Positions 52,152-61,260 are shown, counted from the stretch's first letter. The stretch is 64,000 nt of DNA from Deferribacteres bacterium (GCA_023395255.1 JAEWZN010000003.1:248001-312000); one strand, 5' to 3'. Notes: a model not told the origin generated them from the letters alone. Program-made: numbers and translations.

Positions 52152-53207
52152 CTACTCGGCTCCGGCGGAGAAATCCAGAAGGAGTTCATCCCCTTCGATC
52201 CGCGCGGTGTAGCCGTATCTCCCTTTGAGTTCATCCAGATTGCGCAGGAGCGAATCTTTGCTGAACACTGTATCAGCGTCAAATATAGCTTCTTCAAGGG
52301 AGAAGGTTTTTATATTGTAATCCTTAACTATCTCCCTGCGTTTAAGGAAGTCTATGAAGGCTTTTACGTCTGCAAACTTGCTGAAATGCACTGCTCTGAC
52401 GCTGTATTTCGTAACAGTGTTCACTGTCTCCGGGAGAGGGATGAAGTTTGTTCTTATATAATCCGCCGCGGTGAGAACAGATGACCTGAACGCTTCTGTA
52501 ATGCAGAGGTCATCAGTTTCCTGAACTGCTTTTCCGGTAACTTTAACGGCGGTAAATTCTTTGTCCCTTGAGTACGGCTTTACATAGAGCTCAGCTTCGC
52601 AGTTGAATATTTCGCCTTCGGGTTTGGTGGATGCATTGAGCGTGAAGATGAAAAGAAACTGCGCCGGGCCGGAGGAGAAAGCAGCCAGCATATCGGTCTG
52701 TTTGGGGTTATCAGGCATTTCCGCAAGGAAATTCTGGTTGTTCCCCGCTGTAAACCTGTACTGCTGGAGCGCTTCTGATGCTGTTTTCAGCAGAGCCGGC
52801 TTAAGGTCTTCCTTAAGTTTACCTGTTATGTCAAACACAACGGAGTTGGTTGCTTCCCTGATGTAGTAGTTCAGGTTGCCCATGGCAATTTCATCAACAT
52901 CTGCGGAAACAGAGTAAAAAACTGTATTGTCCTTAACATAGCGGCTTGTGATTTTGTATCTGGTAATGAATTTCAGAAACTCGGTTGTGATTTCGGGAAC
53001 TGATGTATTGTCCGCGGATGAAAAAAAGTTTCTCATCGCATTTTTTAGTGCGCCTTCTCTGGCAGCCTGTTCGGCAGCTTTTACATTTCCTTCATGGATC
53101 ACAGCGCCGGCGCTGCCCTCTACAAATACAGCGTGAGCGTTTTGTGCGGATGCAAATACTGCCGCAATAATTAATAAGCAGAAAATTGTTTTTTTCATAA
53201 GATTCAT
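52152..53207 (-). CDS. Secreted protein with FlgT-like N-terminal domain
   Basis: The 351-residue protein has a signal peptide (MKKTIFCLLIIAAVFASAQNAHA) and an early AEQAAREGALKNAMRNFFSS segment that resembles the FlgT/LPP20-type repeat. The rest I do not recognise; the C-terminus has KAFIDFLKRREIVKDY and ends YTARIEGDELLLDFS, again a small alpha-beta domain. It sits 12 bases after lptD, so a cell-envelope role is likely. Two in-frame ATG codons (53207 and 53198) are possible starts. Confidence 0.6.
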   Translation of the reverse strand: MNLMKKTIFCLLIIAAVFASAQNAHAVFVEGSAGAVIHEGNVKAAEQAAREGALKNAMRNFFSSADNTSVPEITTEFLKFITRYKITSRYVKDNTVFYSVSADVDEIAMGNLNYYIREATNSVVFDITGKLKEDLKPALLKTASEALQQYRFTAGNNQNFLAEMPDNPKQTDMLAAFSSGPAQFLFIFTLNASTKPEGEIFNCEAELYVKPYSRDKEFTAVKVTGKAVQETDDLCITEAFRSSVLTAADYIRTNFIPLPETVNTVTKYSVRAVHFSKFADVKAFIDFLKRREIVKDYNIKTFSLEEAIFDADTVFSKDSLLRNLDELKGRYGYTARIEGDELLLDFSAGAE

Positions 53208-53219
53208 TATTAACCCGTA

Positions 53220-55403
53220 TTAGAAGAAGTTGTCAACTCTATCCGCAGATCTTGTTGATGATACAGGGCTTCTGAAAGTGCCAAGCCCCTGGAGGCCGAT
53301 TACGAAATATATTATCTGTTCCCTGCCGGAGTAGCCGCCTTTGTCATCAATGGGGTTATACTCCTTCTGGGTGATGGAAAGTCCCATATGCCAGCAGCCT
53401 GATTTATATGTGCCGTAGATGGAGTTACTTATTGTGCGCAGGTTATTGAGTGATATACGCTCGTTTTTGCCGGATGTTTTGGTTTGAAAAGCAAGATCAA
53501 ATTTTTTGAAGTTGAGACTCACGCTGAATTCAAGGGATGTGTTCTCGGTTTCATCGGTGTAGTCCATATCTTCGTAAAGATATTCCTCACTGAATGTCAT
53601 TAAGCCTGTGGAGAAGGAAACTCTCTGGTTGAGGAGGGATGTGTCCGCATCGCTGTGGTCGTAGTCGTGCCTCAGGTAAACATTCAGCCTTTTGTCATAG
53701 TTGTAGTTTATTTTGGCTATTATCGGTCTCAGGCGGTCTTCGCTGAGCATCGCATCATATGTCTGCTCAAGGGAGGCATCCAGATTCCATTTTTCTGCGT
53801 CAAAATAGTTTTTAAAGAAGTATGTGTAGCTTTTTGTTCCTTCTATGAGGTCGCCCTCTATTCTCTCAGGGATGGCTGAGTGGTCAAGCTCCGGTATCTG
53901 TTCGTACCTGAATGTGTTGTATATGGAGTGGGAGAATTTATCATATTTCCTGTAGATTTCGTTCAGTGCTATTTCATAGCCGATTCTGTATGAAAGACGC
54001 TCTATTGAGCTGTCATCCGCATTTATCTGCGCTATGCTGGTTCCTCTGCTGTTTTTCACATTAGGAGCTTCGTCTATTCCCTCCCACCTTGTAGCCATTA
54101 TTTCGGCATATGGCTTGAATGTGGCGACCCTGAGGTTGATGGGAGTATAAATTTCCGTTGTGAGGTGCAGACGCTGATATTCATCTTCCACAATCAAATC
54201 ATTACTGCTTGAAGCCGGGTAAATGGTTTTTTCCCTGTAGAGAACATGGTCAAGATCGGCTGTGTAATTGAGGCCGAGAAAGCCCTGGCGGAGGTTTTTT
54301 CTTACAAAAAGATTCGGCAGTCTGTAAACCTCTGTCTTTTTGTAGCCGTTGTCTATATCTGTGAACTGCATGTCGTTTTTAAAGCGGATTCCGAAATCAG
54401 CATATTCTGTTCTGTGAACCAGCCTGAAATCTGCGTAGAATTTGTTATCCGGGTTGTCATAGTCATCCACCATTTCGGTGTCGGCTATATCTCGTAAGTA
54501 CCTGTAATCCGAGACATAATCCATCTCAATGTACATCTCGGTATTATCGCCTATTTTAAAGTTGGAGTCCTGATAAAGCAGATACCTGTTTCTTTTGTCC
54601 GATTCGCTCTCCCAGTCGTCAATATATTCGCCGTAAATGTAAATGTTCTCGTTCATGCTCTTGGCGTATCTGTATTCGCCGAGATAATGGACTATTCCAG
54701 TTGAATATATATTTGTGCCGATGGTGGCATCCTTGTCTATGTTGATGTCGCGGAAATACTTGAGGCCTATCATTGTTCCCCTTTCGGAGTTTGAGCCTAT
54801 TTTTGGAATAAGGAGGCCGCTTTCACGATCTTTTTTGATAGGGTAAATCATGTAGGGGGTGTAGAGCACCGGAACACTTTTTATCCAGCCGGTGGTATTG
54901 GTTGCTTTTATATAATGGCCTATGTCCATGGTGGCGCGGCTTGAAGTGAATGACCAGTCCGGAACCTCTCCGGGGCATGTGGTGAAGCGCCCTTTCTCGA
55001 TCAGGAAGTTATCCTGCCCGGTGCGTTCAAACTTTTCCGCCTCAAGGTAATGATAGGGCTCAACAAAACCTTTGACATCGATGAATGTTCCTTTTTCCTG
55101 AGCAAAGTCATATGTGAGGTTTGTGCAGTCAAAAAAGTTGCCGCCTTCTCTCAGGCGGACATTCCCGCTGGCATCAAAAACGCCTGTCTCCCTGTTGTAT
55201 ATAACTTTGTCTGCTGTGAGCGTGGAATTGTCACGCATGATTACAACGTTTCCTGTGGCCTCAAAGGTGAGATTGTCCGGCGCGAACATTTCGTCCGCCT
55301 CAAGGGTGATATTGTCCGCCTTAGTGCCTGAGGGGACAAGGATTTCCGCCGCATTTGCGGATATATATGAAGTAAAAAGAATAATAAGCAATAGTCTGAT
55401 CAC
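53220..55403 (-). CDS. lptD: LPS-assembly protein LptD
   Basis: LptD is the outer-membrane barrel that inserts LPS. The protein (about 727 residues) has a signal peptide (MIRLLLIILFTSYISANAAE), an LptA-like beta-jellyroll (about 25-130: NLTFEATGNVVIM, LTADKVIYNRETGVFDASGN) and a large C-terminal barrel rich in alternating aromatic strands. The start is GTG 55403 with AAGGGAAA upstream; GTG codons at 55424 and 55445 are alternatives but spoil the signal peptide. Its presence shows an LPS-bearing outer membrane. Confidence 0.92.
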   Translation of the reverse strand: MIRLLLIILFTSYISANAAEILVPSGTKADNITLEADEMFAPDNLTFEATGNVVIMRDNSTLTADKVIYNRETGVFDASGNVRLREGGNFFDCTNLTYDFAQEKGTFIDVKGFVEPYHYLEAEKFERTGQDNFLIEKGRFTTCPGEVPDWSFTSSRATMDIGHYIKATNTTGWIKSVPVLYTPYMIYPIKKDRESGLLIPKIGSNSERGTMIGLKYFRDINIDKDATIGTNIYSTGIVHYLGEYRYAKSMNENIYIYGEYIDDWESESDKRNRYLLYQDSNFKIGDNTEMYIEMDYVSDYRYLRDIADTEMVDDYDNPDNKFYADFRLVHRTEYADFGIRFKNDMQFTDIDNGYKKTEVYRLPNLFVRKNLRQGFLGLNYTADLDHVLYREKTIYPASSSNDLIVEDEYQRLHLTTEIYTPINLRVATFKPYAEIMATRWEGIDEAPNVKNSRGTSIAQINADDSSIERLSYRIGYEIALNEIYRKYDKFSHSIYNTFRYEQIPELDHSAIPERIEGDLIEGTKSYTYFFKNYFDAEKWNLDASLEQTYDAMLSEDRLRPIIAKINYNYDKRLNVYLRHDYDHSDADTSLLNQRVSFSTGLMTFSEEYLYEDMDYTDETENTSLEFSVSLNFKKFDLAFQTKTSGKNERISLNNLRTISNSIYGTYKSGCWHMGLSITQKEYNPIDDKGGYSGREQIIYFVIGLQGLGTFRSPVSSTRSADRVDNFF

Positions 55404-55457
55404 GCGAGTTTCCCTTCTTAACACATTTCCGCCGGGGCGGCACACAGGTTTTAAATA

Positions 55458-56576
55458 TTAATCCGAAAGAAGCTTTTTTATATGGGCGCACAAATAAAGT
55501 GAGCCGCTGACAAGTATATCAGCATTTCCCGCAAGTTCAACCGCTATGTTGAGCGCTTTTGCAGCGTCCTTTTCCTGCACGGTTCCCGCTATGTCAAGGG
55601 GGAGGCGCAGGCTTCTTTCGTTATCCGGAATTTCGGTTATTACAATATTCCGTAACTTAGGGGAGAGAAGGGCGACGAGCTTTTTTATATCCCTGTCCGC
55701 AGTGGAGGAGATAAGCACACTGCCTATCTTCGATGCATCGGCGGACTTCACCAGTTCACGCATGCCGTGCGGGTTGTGCGCGCCGTCAAGGATGAATCTT
55801 CCTATCAGTTCCATTCTGCACGGAGGAAGCACCGGAACAAAGTTCAGGGGCAGCTTCCCTGTGAGCTCCTTCACAATATTCTCCGCCAGAGCAAGGTTTT
55901 TCCCAAAGGGGGCAGGCACTTCTGAGCTTGCCTCTTCTGTGAATATAATTTTTTTATCAGGCAGTGCTTTTCTGATGTATTCCGTGACGGAGGGCGTATT
56001 CATCCCCAGCATAACGGTTCTGTTATCCTTAATTATCGCCAGCTTCTCATCAGCTATGCGGTAAATACTGTTTCCCAGAAAAGCGGCGTGATCCTTGGCA
56101 ATGGCAGTGATGACAGGGAGTTTGACATTCAGTACATTTGAAGAATCGAACCTTCCCCCCATCCCCGTTTCTATGACGGAGAAATCCGGCTTAAGTTCTG
56201 AGAAATAAATAAAAGCAATGAGGGTAAGCGCTTCGAAATATGAGAGGCGGTATTTTTCTATAATAGGTACGCATCCGGCGAATATGCGGTCAAAGTCTGC
56301 ATCGCTTATATCACGCCCGTCAGACACTATGCGTTCATTGACTTTGAGAATATGCGGGGAGGTGAACAGGGCTGTTTTATGGCCGCATGCCATGAGCATG
56401 TCCGCTGTGAAGCGGCATGTGGAGCCTTTGCCGTTTGTTCCGGCCACATGGATTATTCTGCCCAGTGACTCTTCCCTGAAACCGACTTCGGCCAGTGCAC
56501 CCTCAATACGCGAAAGGGTGAGCTCAAGGTTTTTGAACTCACCCGTGTTTCTGAAATATTCTTCAAAAGCGTTAAT
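55458..56576 (-). CDS. folC: Folylpolyglutamate/dihydrofolate synthase FolC with probable ATT start
   Basis: FolC adds glutamate to folates. The frame shows IIHVAGTNGKGSTCRFTADML, LFTSPHILKVNERI, DFSVIETGMGGRFDSSN and LILDGAHNPHG-type block (GRFILDGAHNPHGMREL). A start at GTG 56445 would delete the ATP-loop lead-in. The frame is open upstream to a stop near 56630 but has no ATG, GTG or TTG. An ATT at 56574-56576 starts INAFEEYFRNTGEF, the expected N-terminal helix, with AAGGA seven bases upstream. That gives 372 residues, a little short for the family. accD ends 13 bases upstream. Confidence 0.85.
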   Translation of the reverse strand: MNAFEEYFRNTGEFKNLELTLSRIEGALAEVGFREESLGRIIHVAGTNGKGSTCRFTADMLMACGHKTALFTSPHILKVNERIVSDGRDISDADFDRIFAGCVPIIEKYRLSYFEALTLIAFIYFSELKPDFSVIETGMGGRFDSSNVLNVKLPVITAIAKDHAAFLGNSIYRIADEKLAIIKDNRTVMLGMNTPSVTEYIRKALPDKKIIFTEEASSEVPAPFGKNLALAENIVKELTGKLPLNFVPVLPPCRMELIGRFILDGAHNPHGMRELVKSADASKIGSVLISSTADRDIKKLVALLSPKLRNIVITEIPDNERSLRLPLDIAGTVQEKDAAKALNIAVELAGNADILVSGSLYLCAHIKKLLSD

Positions 56577-56589
56577 GGCTTTTTCCTTG

Positions 56590-57438
56590 TCAGTTGTAGC
56601 CGAAGAAGTCCAGAACCCTTGTCATGTCTTTTCTCCAGCGTTTGCGGTGGGAAACTATGTCCACCATGCCGTGCTCAAGTAGGAACTCCGAACGCTGGAA
56701 GCCTTCGGGCAGTTTCTGCCTGATTGTCTGCTCTATAACTCTGGGTCCTGCAAAGCAGATCAGAGCCTTGGGCTCAGCTATTATCACATCGCCGAGCATG
56801 GCATAGCTTGCTGTAACGCCGCCAGTGGTGGGGTCAGTGAGGAGTGATATATGTCCAAGACCTTCCATACGAAGCTTGGCGAGGGCTGCGGATGTTTTTG
56901 CCATCTGCATGAGGGAGAGTATGCTCTCCTGCATTCTCGCGCCGCCGGAGCAGGAGATGGTGATAACGTGTCTGCGGTGCTTCACAGCGTTTTCCACCAG
57001 TCTGGTGATTTTTTCGCCCACAACGCTGCCCATGCTGCCGCCGAGGAATCCGAACTCAATACCGCCGATATTTACTTCACGGCCGTTGATTTTGCCCATG
57101 CCGCCCACGAATGCGTCGTTCATATCCATTTTTTTGACTGCGGCTTTTATTCTGTCCGGGTATTTTTTACTGTCTTTGAATTTCAGCGGGTCAAGGGAGC
57201 GGATGCCGGCATCAAACTCTATAAAGGAATGGGGGTCAATGATGTACTCTATCTTCTGCATTGCAGAAACAGGGAAGTGAAAATCGCATTTGGGGCAGCA
57301 CTGGTAGTTGTCCTCTATTTCCTGACGGTAGCTTATTTCCCCGCAGCCGGAGCATTTGCTCCATATATTTTCTTTCATGTCCTTTTTCTGAGAGCTGACT
57401 TTGGTGATCTTTTCCAACAAAAAGTCGGTTATTCCCAT
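56590..57438 (-). CDS. accD: Acetyl-CoA carboxylase carboxyltransferase subunit beta
   Basis: AccD transfers the carboxyl group to acetyl-CoA in fatty acid synthesis. The 282-residue protein has the zinc ribbon CSGCGEISYRQE ... CCPKC (C29, C32, C48, C51), GGMGKINGREVNIG, and CSGGARMQESILSLMQM. The ATG has GGAG ten bases upstream. A structured repeat ends only about 20 bases before this gene, so its CAGGACG-loop hairpin lies in the accD leader. accD-folC adjacency is common. Confidence 0.95.
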   Translation of the reverse strand: MGITDFLLEKITKVSSQKKDMKENIWSKCSGCGEISYRQEIEDNYQCCPKCDFHFPVSAMQKIEYIIDPHSFIEFDAGIRSLDPLKFKDSKKYPDRIKAAVKKMDMNDAFVGGMGKINGREVNIGGIEFGFLGGSMGSVVGEKITRLVENAVKHRRHVITISCSGGARMQESILSLMQMAKTSAALAKLRMEGLGHISLLTDPTTGGVTASYAMLGDVIIAEPKALICFAGPRVIEQTIRQKLPEGFQRSEFLLEHGMVDIVSHRKRWRKDMTRVLDFFGYN

Positions 57439-57458
57439 ATGGGTTAGTCTCCTTCTGA

Positions 57459-57893
57459 TTTAATAATGCAAAAAACTGCGTCCTGCGTTTTTTGCATACA
57501 CGCTCGCGGACGGATAACCGTCCTTCGCTTCGCACGGCGGCGGCACATCCTGTGCCTTCTTTTTTCCGGCAGCAAGTGTTGAGACTGCCGCGTCGTTTCA
57601 CTCCTCGCAGTGACGTAATTTGCTGTCATTGCGAGCGACAGCGAAGCAATCTCACCGCATTTAATAATGCAAAACCTGCGTCCTGCGTTTTTTGCATACA
57701 CGCTCGCGGACGGATAAACCGTCCTTCGCTTCGCACGGCGGCGGCACATCCTGTGCCTTCTGTTTTCCGGCAGCAAGTGTTGGGACTGCCGCGTCGTTTC
57801 ACTCCTCGCAGTGACGTAATTTGCTGTCATTGCGAGCGACAGCGAGGCAATCTCACCGCATTTAATAATGCAAAAAACTGCGTCCTGCGTTCA
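57459..57893 (-). repeat. Structured three-hairpin repeats E1 and E2 in a 201-base tandem
   Basis: Two units of exactly 201 bases (57459-57659, 57660-57860) and the start of a third fill the gap upstream of accD. On the minus strand each reads GGCA-CAGGATG-TGCC (hairpin 1), core GCCGCCGTGCGAAGCGAA, GGACGG-TTAT or TTTAT-CCGTCC (hairpin 2), GCGAGCGTGTA, then TGCAAAAAAC-GCAGGACGCA-GTTTTTTGCA (hairpin 3). A TGTCATTGCGAGCGAC-type repeat fills the rest of each unit. No gene is present from 57439 to 57967. Confidence 0.93.
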
Positions 57894-57967
57894 AAACAAT
57901 CAAACACAGCAGATAATTTTATTGCTTTTTTGTATTTTATGCAACAGGTCTGTTTTTTCCTGTTGTA

Positions 57968-58585
57968 TTACAGCCATTTATAGAACAGTCTTCCCTGTCT
58001 GCCGAGGAGATCCTTCATGGTGCGCACACCTTTTGCGTGGAGAGCCTCAAAACAGCGCACGGTGAGAAGCGCCGTGTGCGCAGCGTCAAACAGTGCCCTG
58101 TGTCTGTATGCGGCGGGAACGGGAATATCCAGTTCCAATTGTGACATCAGGTTGTCAAGACTATAGCTTGTCAGTCCGGGAAACGCAAGTCTGGCGAGGC
58201 CTATGGTATCTATTATTTTTGTAAAACTATGTGAGGGTTGGTATTTTTCCAGTGTGTGGTAAACAAATTTGCAATCGAACCCCGCATTGTGGGCTATGGC
58301 TATGCTGTCCCCCACGAAGCTGACAAATTCGGGTATGACGATTTCCGCAGTGGCTTTTCCCCGCACCATAGAGCGGCTTATGCCGTGCACTTTGTAAGCC
58401 TGATAGGGTATCTCACAGCAGGGGTCTATGAGGGTTTCAAAGCGGTTCTGGAGATTCAGTGTTAGGTTCGGCTCAATTTTCACGGCGGCAATCTCCACCA
58501 GCCTTGAGCCCTTTTCCGGCGACATGCCCGTTGTTTCCGTGTCAAACACGGTAAAGGTCAGTTCCTCTATGGGTTTATTAATCAT
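57968..58585 (-). CDS. DnaQ-like 3'-5' exonuclease
   Basis: The 205-residue DEDDh exonuclease has ExoI FTVFDTETTGMSP, ExoII AHNAGFDCKFV and ExoIII with the His/Asp in RHRALFDAAHTALL. Standing alone, such proteins act as proofreading or repair exonucleases related to Pol III epsilon. The start overlaps the rsmA stop by eight bases. It is the last gene before the repeat-filled gap ahead of accD. Confidence 0.9.
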   Translation of the reverse strand: MINKPIEELTFTVFDTETTGMSPEKGSRLVEIAAVKIEPNLTLNLQNRFETLIDPCCEIPYQAYKVHGISRSMVRGKATAEIVIPEFVSFVGDSIAIAHNAGFDCKFVYHTLEKYQPSHSFTKIIDTIGLARLAFPGLTSYSLDNLMSQLELDIPVPAAYRHRALFDAAHTALLTVRCFEALHAKGVRTMKDLLGRQGRLFYKWL

Positions 58586-59378
58586 TTATTATCCTGAAAA
58601 GGCGTATAAAATCTTCCAGATTCATCTCCTCCGCGCGGATGGAAGGCTTAAGCCCTGCTTTTTCTATCACCGTTTCGGGGTTTTCGACCCCCATGAGGTT
58701 GTTGCGGAGTGTTTTGCGCTTCTGAGTGAAGCACCTGCGCAGGAAAGCGAGGAACTCCTTTTCGTTACCGACATCTTCCTTGGCATGGGGAGTGAATTTA
58801 AGGATCGATGAAAACACTTTTGTGTTGGGATAAAAGTTGCCGCCGGAAATGTCCTTTATCTTCTTCTTATCATAGAAGTAGTCGGTCATAACGGTTATGG
58901 AGGAGTATGCCTTTGAACCCGATTTTGCCGCTATTCTGTCTGCAACCTCTTTCTGATACATGAATATCATACGGTCTGTTATGCCGTGCAGTTCGGTACA
59001 TTTGGCTGTGATGTCCACGGACACGTTGTACGGCAGGTTGCCGATTATTTTAAGCCTGTCCGTTTCAAGGAGGGAGGTGTCAAACTCCATGAAGTCCGAA
59101 TGGATTACACGGAAGTTTTTGTAAACATGCAGATAGCGCTTGAGGAATGAAACCAGTTCACCGTCTATGTCAACTGCGGTCACGTTTGCGCCCGCCTCAA
59201 GGAGCCTGTGAGTAAGTACGCCGCAGCCGGGGCCTATCTCAAGGACATGGTCGCCTTTCTCTATTTCTGCTGCGCTCACTATGAGATCGAGTATATGGGT
59301 ATTGGTGAGGAAGTGCTGTCCGAACGCTTTTTTAGTTCTTCCCTGTTCCTCTTTGAAAAGTTTAAGCAGATCGAGCAT
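58578..59378 (-). CDS. rsmA: 16S rRNA dimethyladenosine transferase (KsgA)
   Basis: RsmA methylates A1518 and A1519 of 16S rRNA. The 266-residue protein has KAFGQHFLTNTHILDLIV, the SAM motif VLEIGPGCGVLTHRLLE, and the catalytic NLPYNVSVDIT (NLPY). The C-terminal helical domain is normal. It overlaps pdxA by 17 bases and the exonuclease gene by eight; rsmA-pdxA adjacency is common in bacteria. Confidence 0.96.
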   Translation of the reverse strand: MLDLLKLFKEEQGRTKKAFGQHFLTNTHILDLIVSAAEIEKGDHVLEIGPGCGVLTHRLLEAGANVTAVDIDGELVSFLKRYLHVYKNFRVIHSDFMEFDTSLLETDRLKIIGNLPYNVSVDITAKCTELHGITDRMIFMYQKEVADRIAAKSGSKAYSSITVMTDYFYDKKKIKDISGGNFYPNTKVFSSILKFTPHAKEDVGNEKEFLAFLRRCFTQKRKTLRNNLMGVENPETVIEKAGLKPSIRAEEMNLEDFIRLFRIIND

Positions 59379-60315
59379 TAATCACCATTTCCTGTGCCAC
59401 CTTCACCGCCCTGTATAAAGAGGAGGGGGAGGCTGTGTTTTTTCCGGCTATGTCAAATGCGGTTCCGTGGTCTACGGAGGTGCGTATAATTGGCAGGTTG
59501 AGGGTAACGTTCACAGCATTGCCGAAGGATTCCATCTTAACAGGGATCATCCCCTGATCATGGTACATGCACACCACAAAGTCAAACTCGCCCTTGAGCA
59601 CCTTCGGGAAAAGCGAATCTGAGGGGTAGGGGCCGCCTGCATTTATGCCTTCCTTTACTGCCTGCTCAATGGCAGGGGAAATTATGCTCTGTTCCTCTTC
59701 CCCCAGGGCTCCGTTGTCTCCGGCGTGGGGGTTAAGCCCAAGAACAGCGATTTTCGGCGTACCCTTGCAGAAGAATCTGCCAGCGTTATGGGCGTTGCGT
59801 ATGGCGGTGAGCACCGTATGAACATCCAGCTTAGCTGTCAGATTGCACAGGGGCACATGGGTTGTGGCAAGTAGAGTGCGCACCCTGTCTCCGACAAGGA
59901 GCATGGAGAAATCTGTTGTATCAGTGAGATAACCTAAAAATTCCGTGTGTCCGGGGAAGCTGTATCCGCCGAGCTGAATGGATTTTTTATTAATGGGGCA
60001 GGTGACAACGGCATCAATTTCCCCTGACTGCGCCATTCTCACAGCTTTTTCAACAAAAAGCATGGACGCTTTTCCGTATTCGCCCTTTATTTTGCCGTAT
60101 TCTATTTCAAAGTCCGCTTTTTCATCCGGCTCAATGATCTCTATTTCGGGCATTTCCGTTTTCAGTATGTTCCTGAACGCATCTTCCAGTATGAAGCGGT
60201 AGCCGATGAAGACTGTTCTCACGCTTTCCGGCTGGTTCAGTGCGTATTTGGCGGCTATTTCAGCGCCTATTCCTGCAGGGTCGCCGATTGTGATTCCGAT
60301 TACAGTTTTTTTCAT
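59362..60315 (-). CDS. pdxA: 4-hydroxythreonine-4-phosphate dehydrogenase
   Basis: PdxA oxidises 4-phosphohydroxythreonine in the DXP-dependent pyridoxal phosphate route. The 317-residue sequence has IGITIGDPAGIGAEI at the start, TCPINKKSIQLGGYSFPGHTEF, LGLNPHAGDNG and the metal/substrate block YHDQGMIPVK with RTSVDHGTAFDIAGK. ATG 60315 is chosen because the upstream ATG at 60351 adds 12 residues foreign to the family; its ribosome binding site is weak. Confidence 0.95.
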   Translation of the reverse strand: MKKTVIGITIGDPAGIGAEIAAKYALNQPESVRTVFIGYRFILEDAFRNILKTEMPEIEIIEPDEKADFEIEYGKIKGEYGKASMLFVEKAVRMAQSGEIDAVVTCPINKKSIQLGGYSFPGHTEFLGYLTDTTDFSMLLVGDRVRTLLATTHVPLCNLTAKLDVHTVLTAIRNAHNAGRFFCKGTPKIAVLGLNPHAGDNGALGEEEQSIISPAIEQAVKEGINAGGPYPSDSLFPKVLKGEFDFVVCMYHDQGMIPVKMESFGNAVNVTLNLPIIRTSVDHGTAFDIAGKNTASPSSLYRAVKVAQEMVINARSA

Positions 60316-60388
60316 AGGCAGAAGATAATACCGAAGCGGATGATTTATCAAGCTATACTTTCTGCGGCTGATTTTTTGCGGGCGGCGG

Positions 60389-61162
60389 TTACTGTTTTTT
60401 GATGAAGGCCTTCAGTCGTTCTTCCGCCTCCGAAAAATCACCGAGGCATGAGTATCCGTTTATCGCTTCGAGCCGCAGAGCGTCATCAAAGGAACACCCC
60501 TGAATATTAATTATGGTTTCTTTAACTGAGCGCACGGCACGCTGGCTGTTTTTCAGTATCATACCGGCGTATTCCTCGGCTGTTTTCATGAGTTCCTCTG
60601 CGGGTACAACCCTGCTCACCAGACCAAGTTTTAATGCCTCCTCAGCGCTGACTTCCCTGCCTGTCATGGAGAGATCGGCAGCGACGGCTGTTCCGGCAAT
60701 CGCACAGAGGCGAACCAAACCTCCGTCCCCCTGATGCAGACCATAACGGGTTTCAAATACTCCGAATTTTGCTTTTTCAGACGCTATCCGTATGTCGCAT
60801 GCGAGGGCAAGTTCAAATCCCGCGCCTATCGCATGACCGTTAACAGCGGCAATTATTGGCTTGTATATTCTGTGCCTTCCTCTGGTTATCCCTCCGGCAA
60901 GGCCTGTTTGGGCGTTTTGCCTGAGTGAATAGAGGTCAGCCATTTTCCATTTTGGTATGAATGTCTTGAGATCTGCCCCGGCACAGAATGATTTTCCCGC
61001 TCCGGTTATGATCGCTATGTCCGTTTCGGAGCATAAAGCAAAATCGTCCCATACTTCTTCAAGCTCCCTGTTAAGCTCCTCATCAAGGGCGTTCAGTGCC
61101 TCCGGTCTGTTCAGAGTGATATAAGCTATTCTGTTTTTCTTTTCATATGTTAGCTTTTCCAT
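60389..61162 (-). CDS. Enoyl-CoA hydratase/isomerase family protein
   Basis: The 257-residue crotonase-fold protein has ITLNRPEALNALDEEL, ITGAGKSFCAGADLKTF (oxyanion-hole loop) and AAVNGHAIGAGFELALACD. The usual PG before GGLVRL is QGD here (LHQGDGGLVRL), so the exact reaction is uncertain. It could act in fatty or branched/aryl acyl-CoA breakdown. It lies about 75 bases upstream of pdxA on the same strand and is divergent from the oxidase gene at 61261. Confidence 0.87.
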   Translation of the reverse strand: MEKLTYEKKNRIAYITLNRPEALNALDEELNRELEEVWDDFALCSETDIAIITGAGKSFCAGADLKTFIPKWKMADLYSLRQNAQTGLAGGITRGRHRIYKPIIAAVNGHAIGAGFELALACDIRIASEKAKFGVFETRYGLHQGDGGLVRLCAIAGTAVAADLSMTGREVSAEEALKLGLVSRVVPAEELMKTAEEYAGMILKNSQRAVRSVKETIINIQGCSFDDALRLEAINGYSCLGDFSEAEERLKAFIKKQ

Positions 61163-61260
61163 AACCCTGCCTTATTATTTTTTGATAAATTATGTCTTTA
61201 TATTTTCGGGAGATCATCTATTATTATAGGTTACAGAACCCATAAACAACAGGAGAAACA

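Noticed and set aside
57492..57983. Plus-strand 163-codon open frame in the repeat region
   Set aside because: It is a translation of the 201-base tandem repeats, with repeated peptide content and no ribosome binding site.
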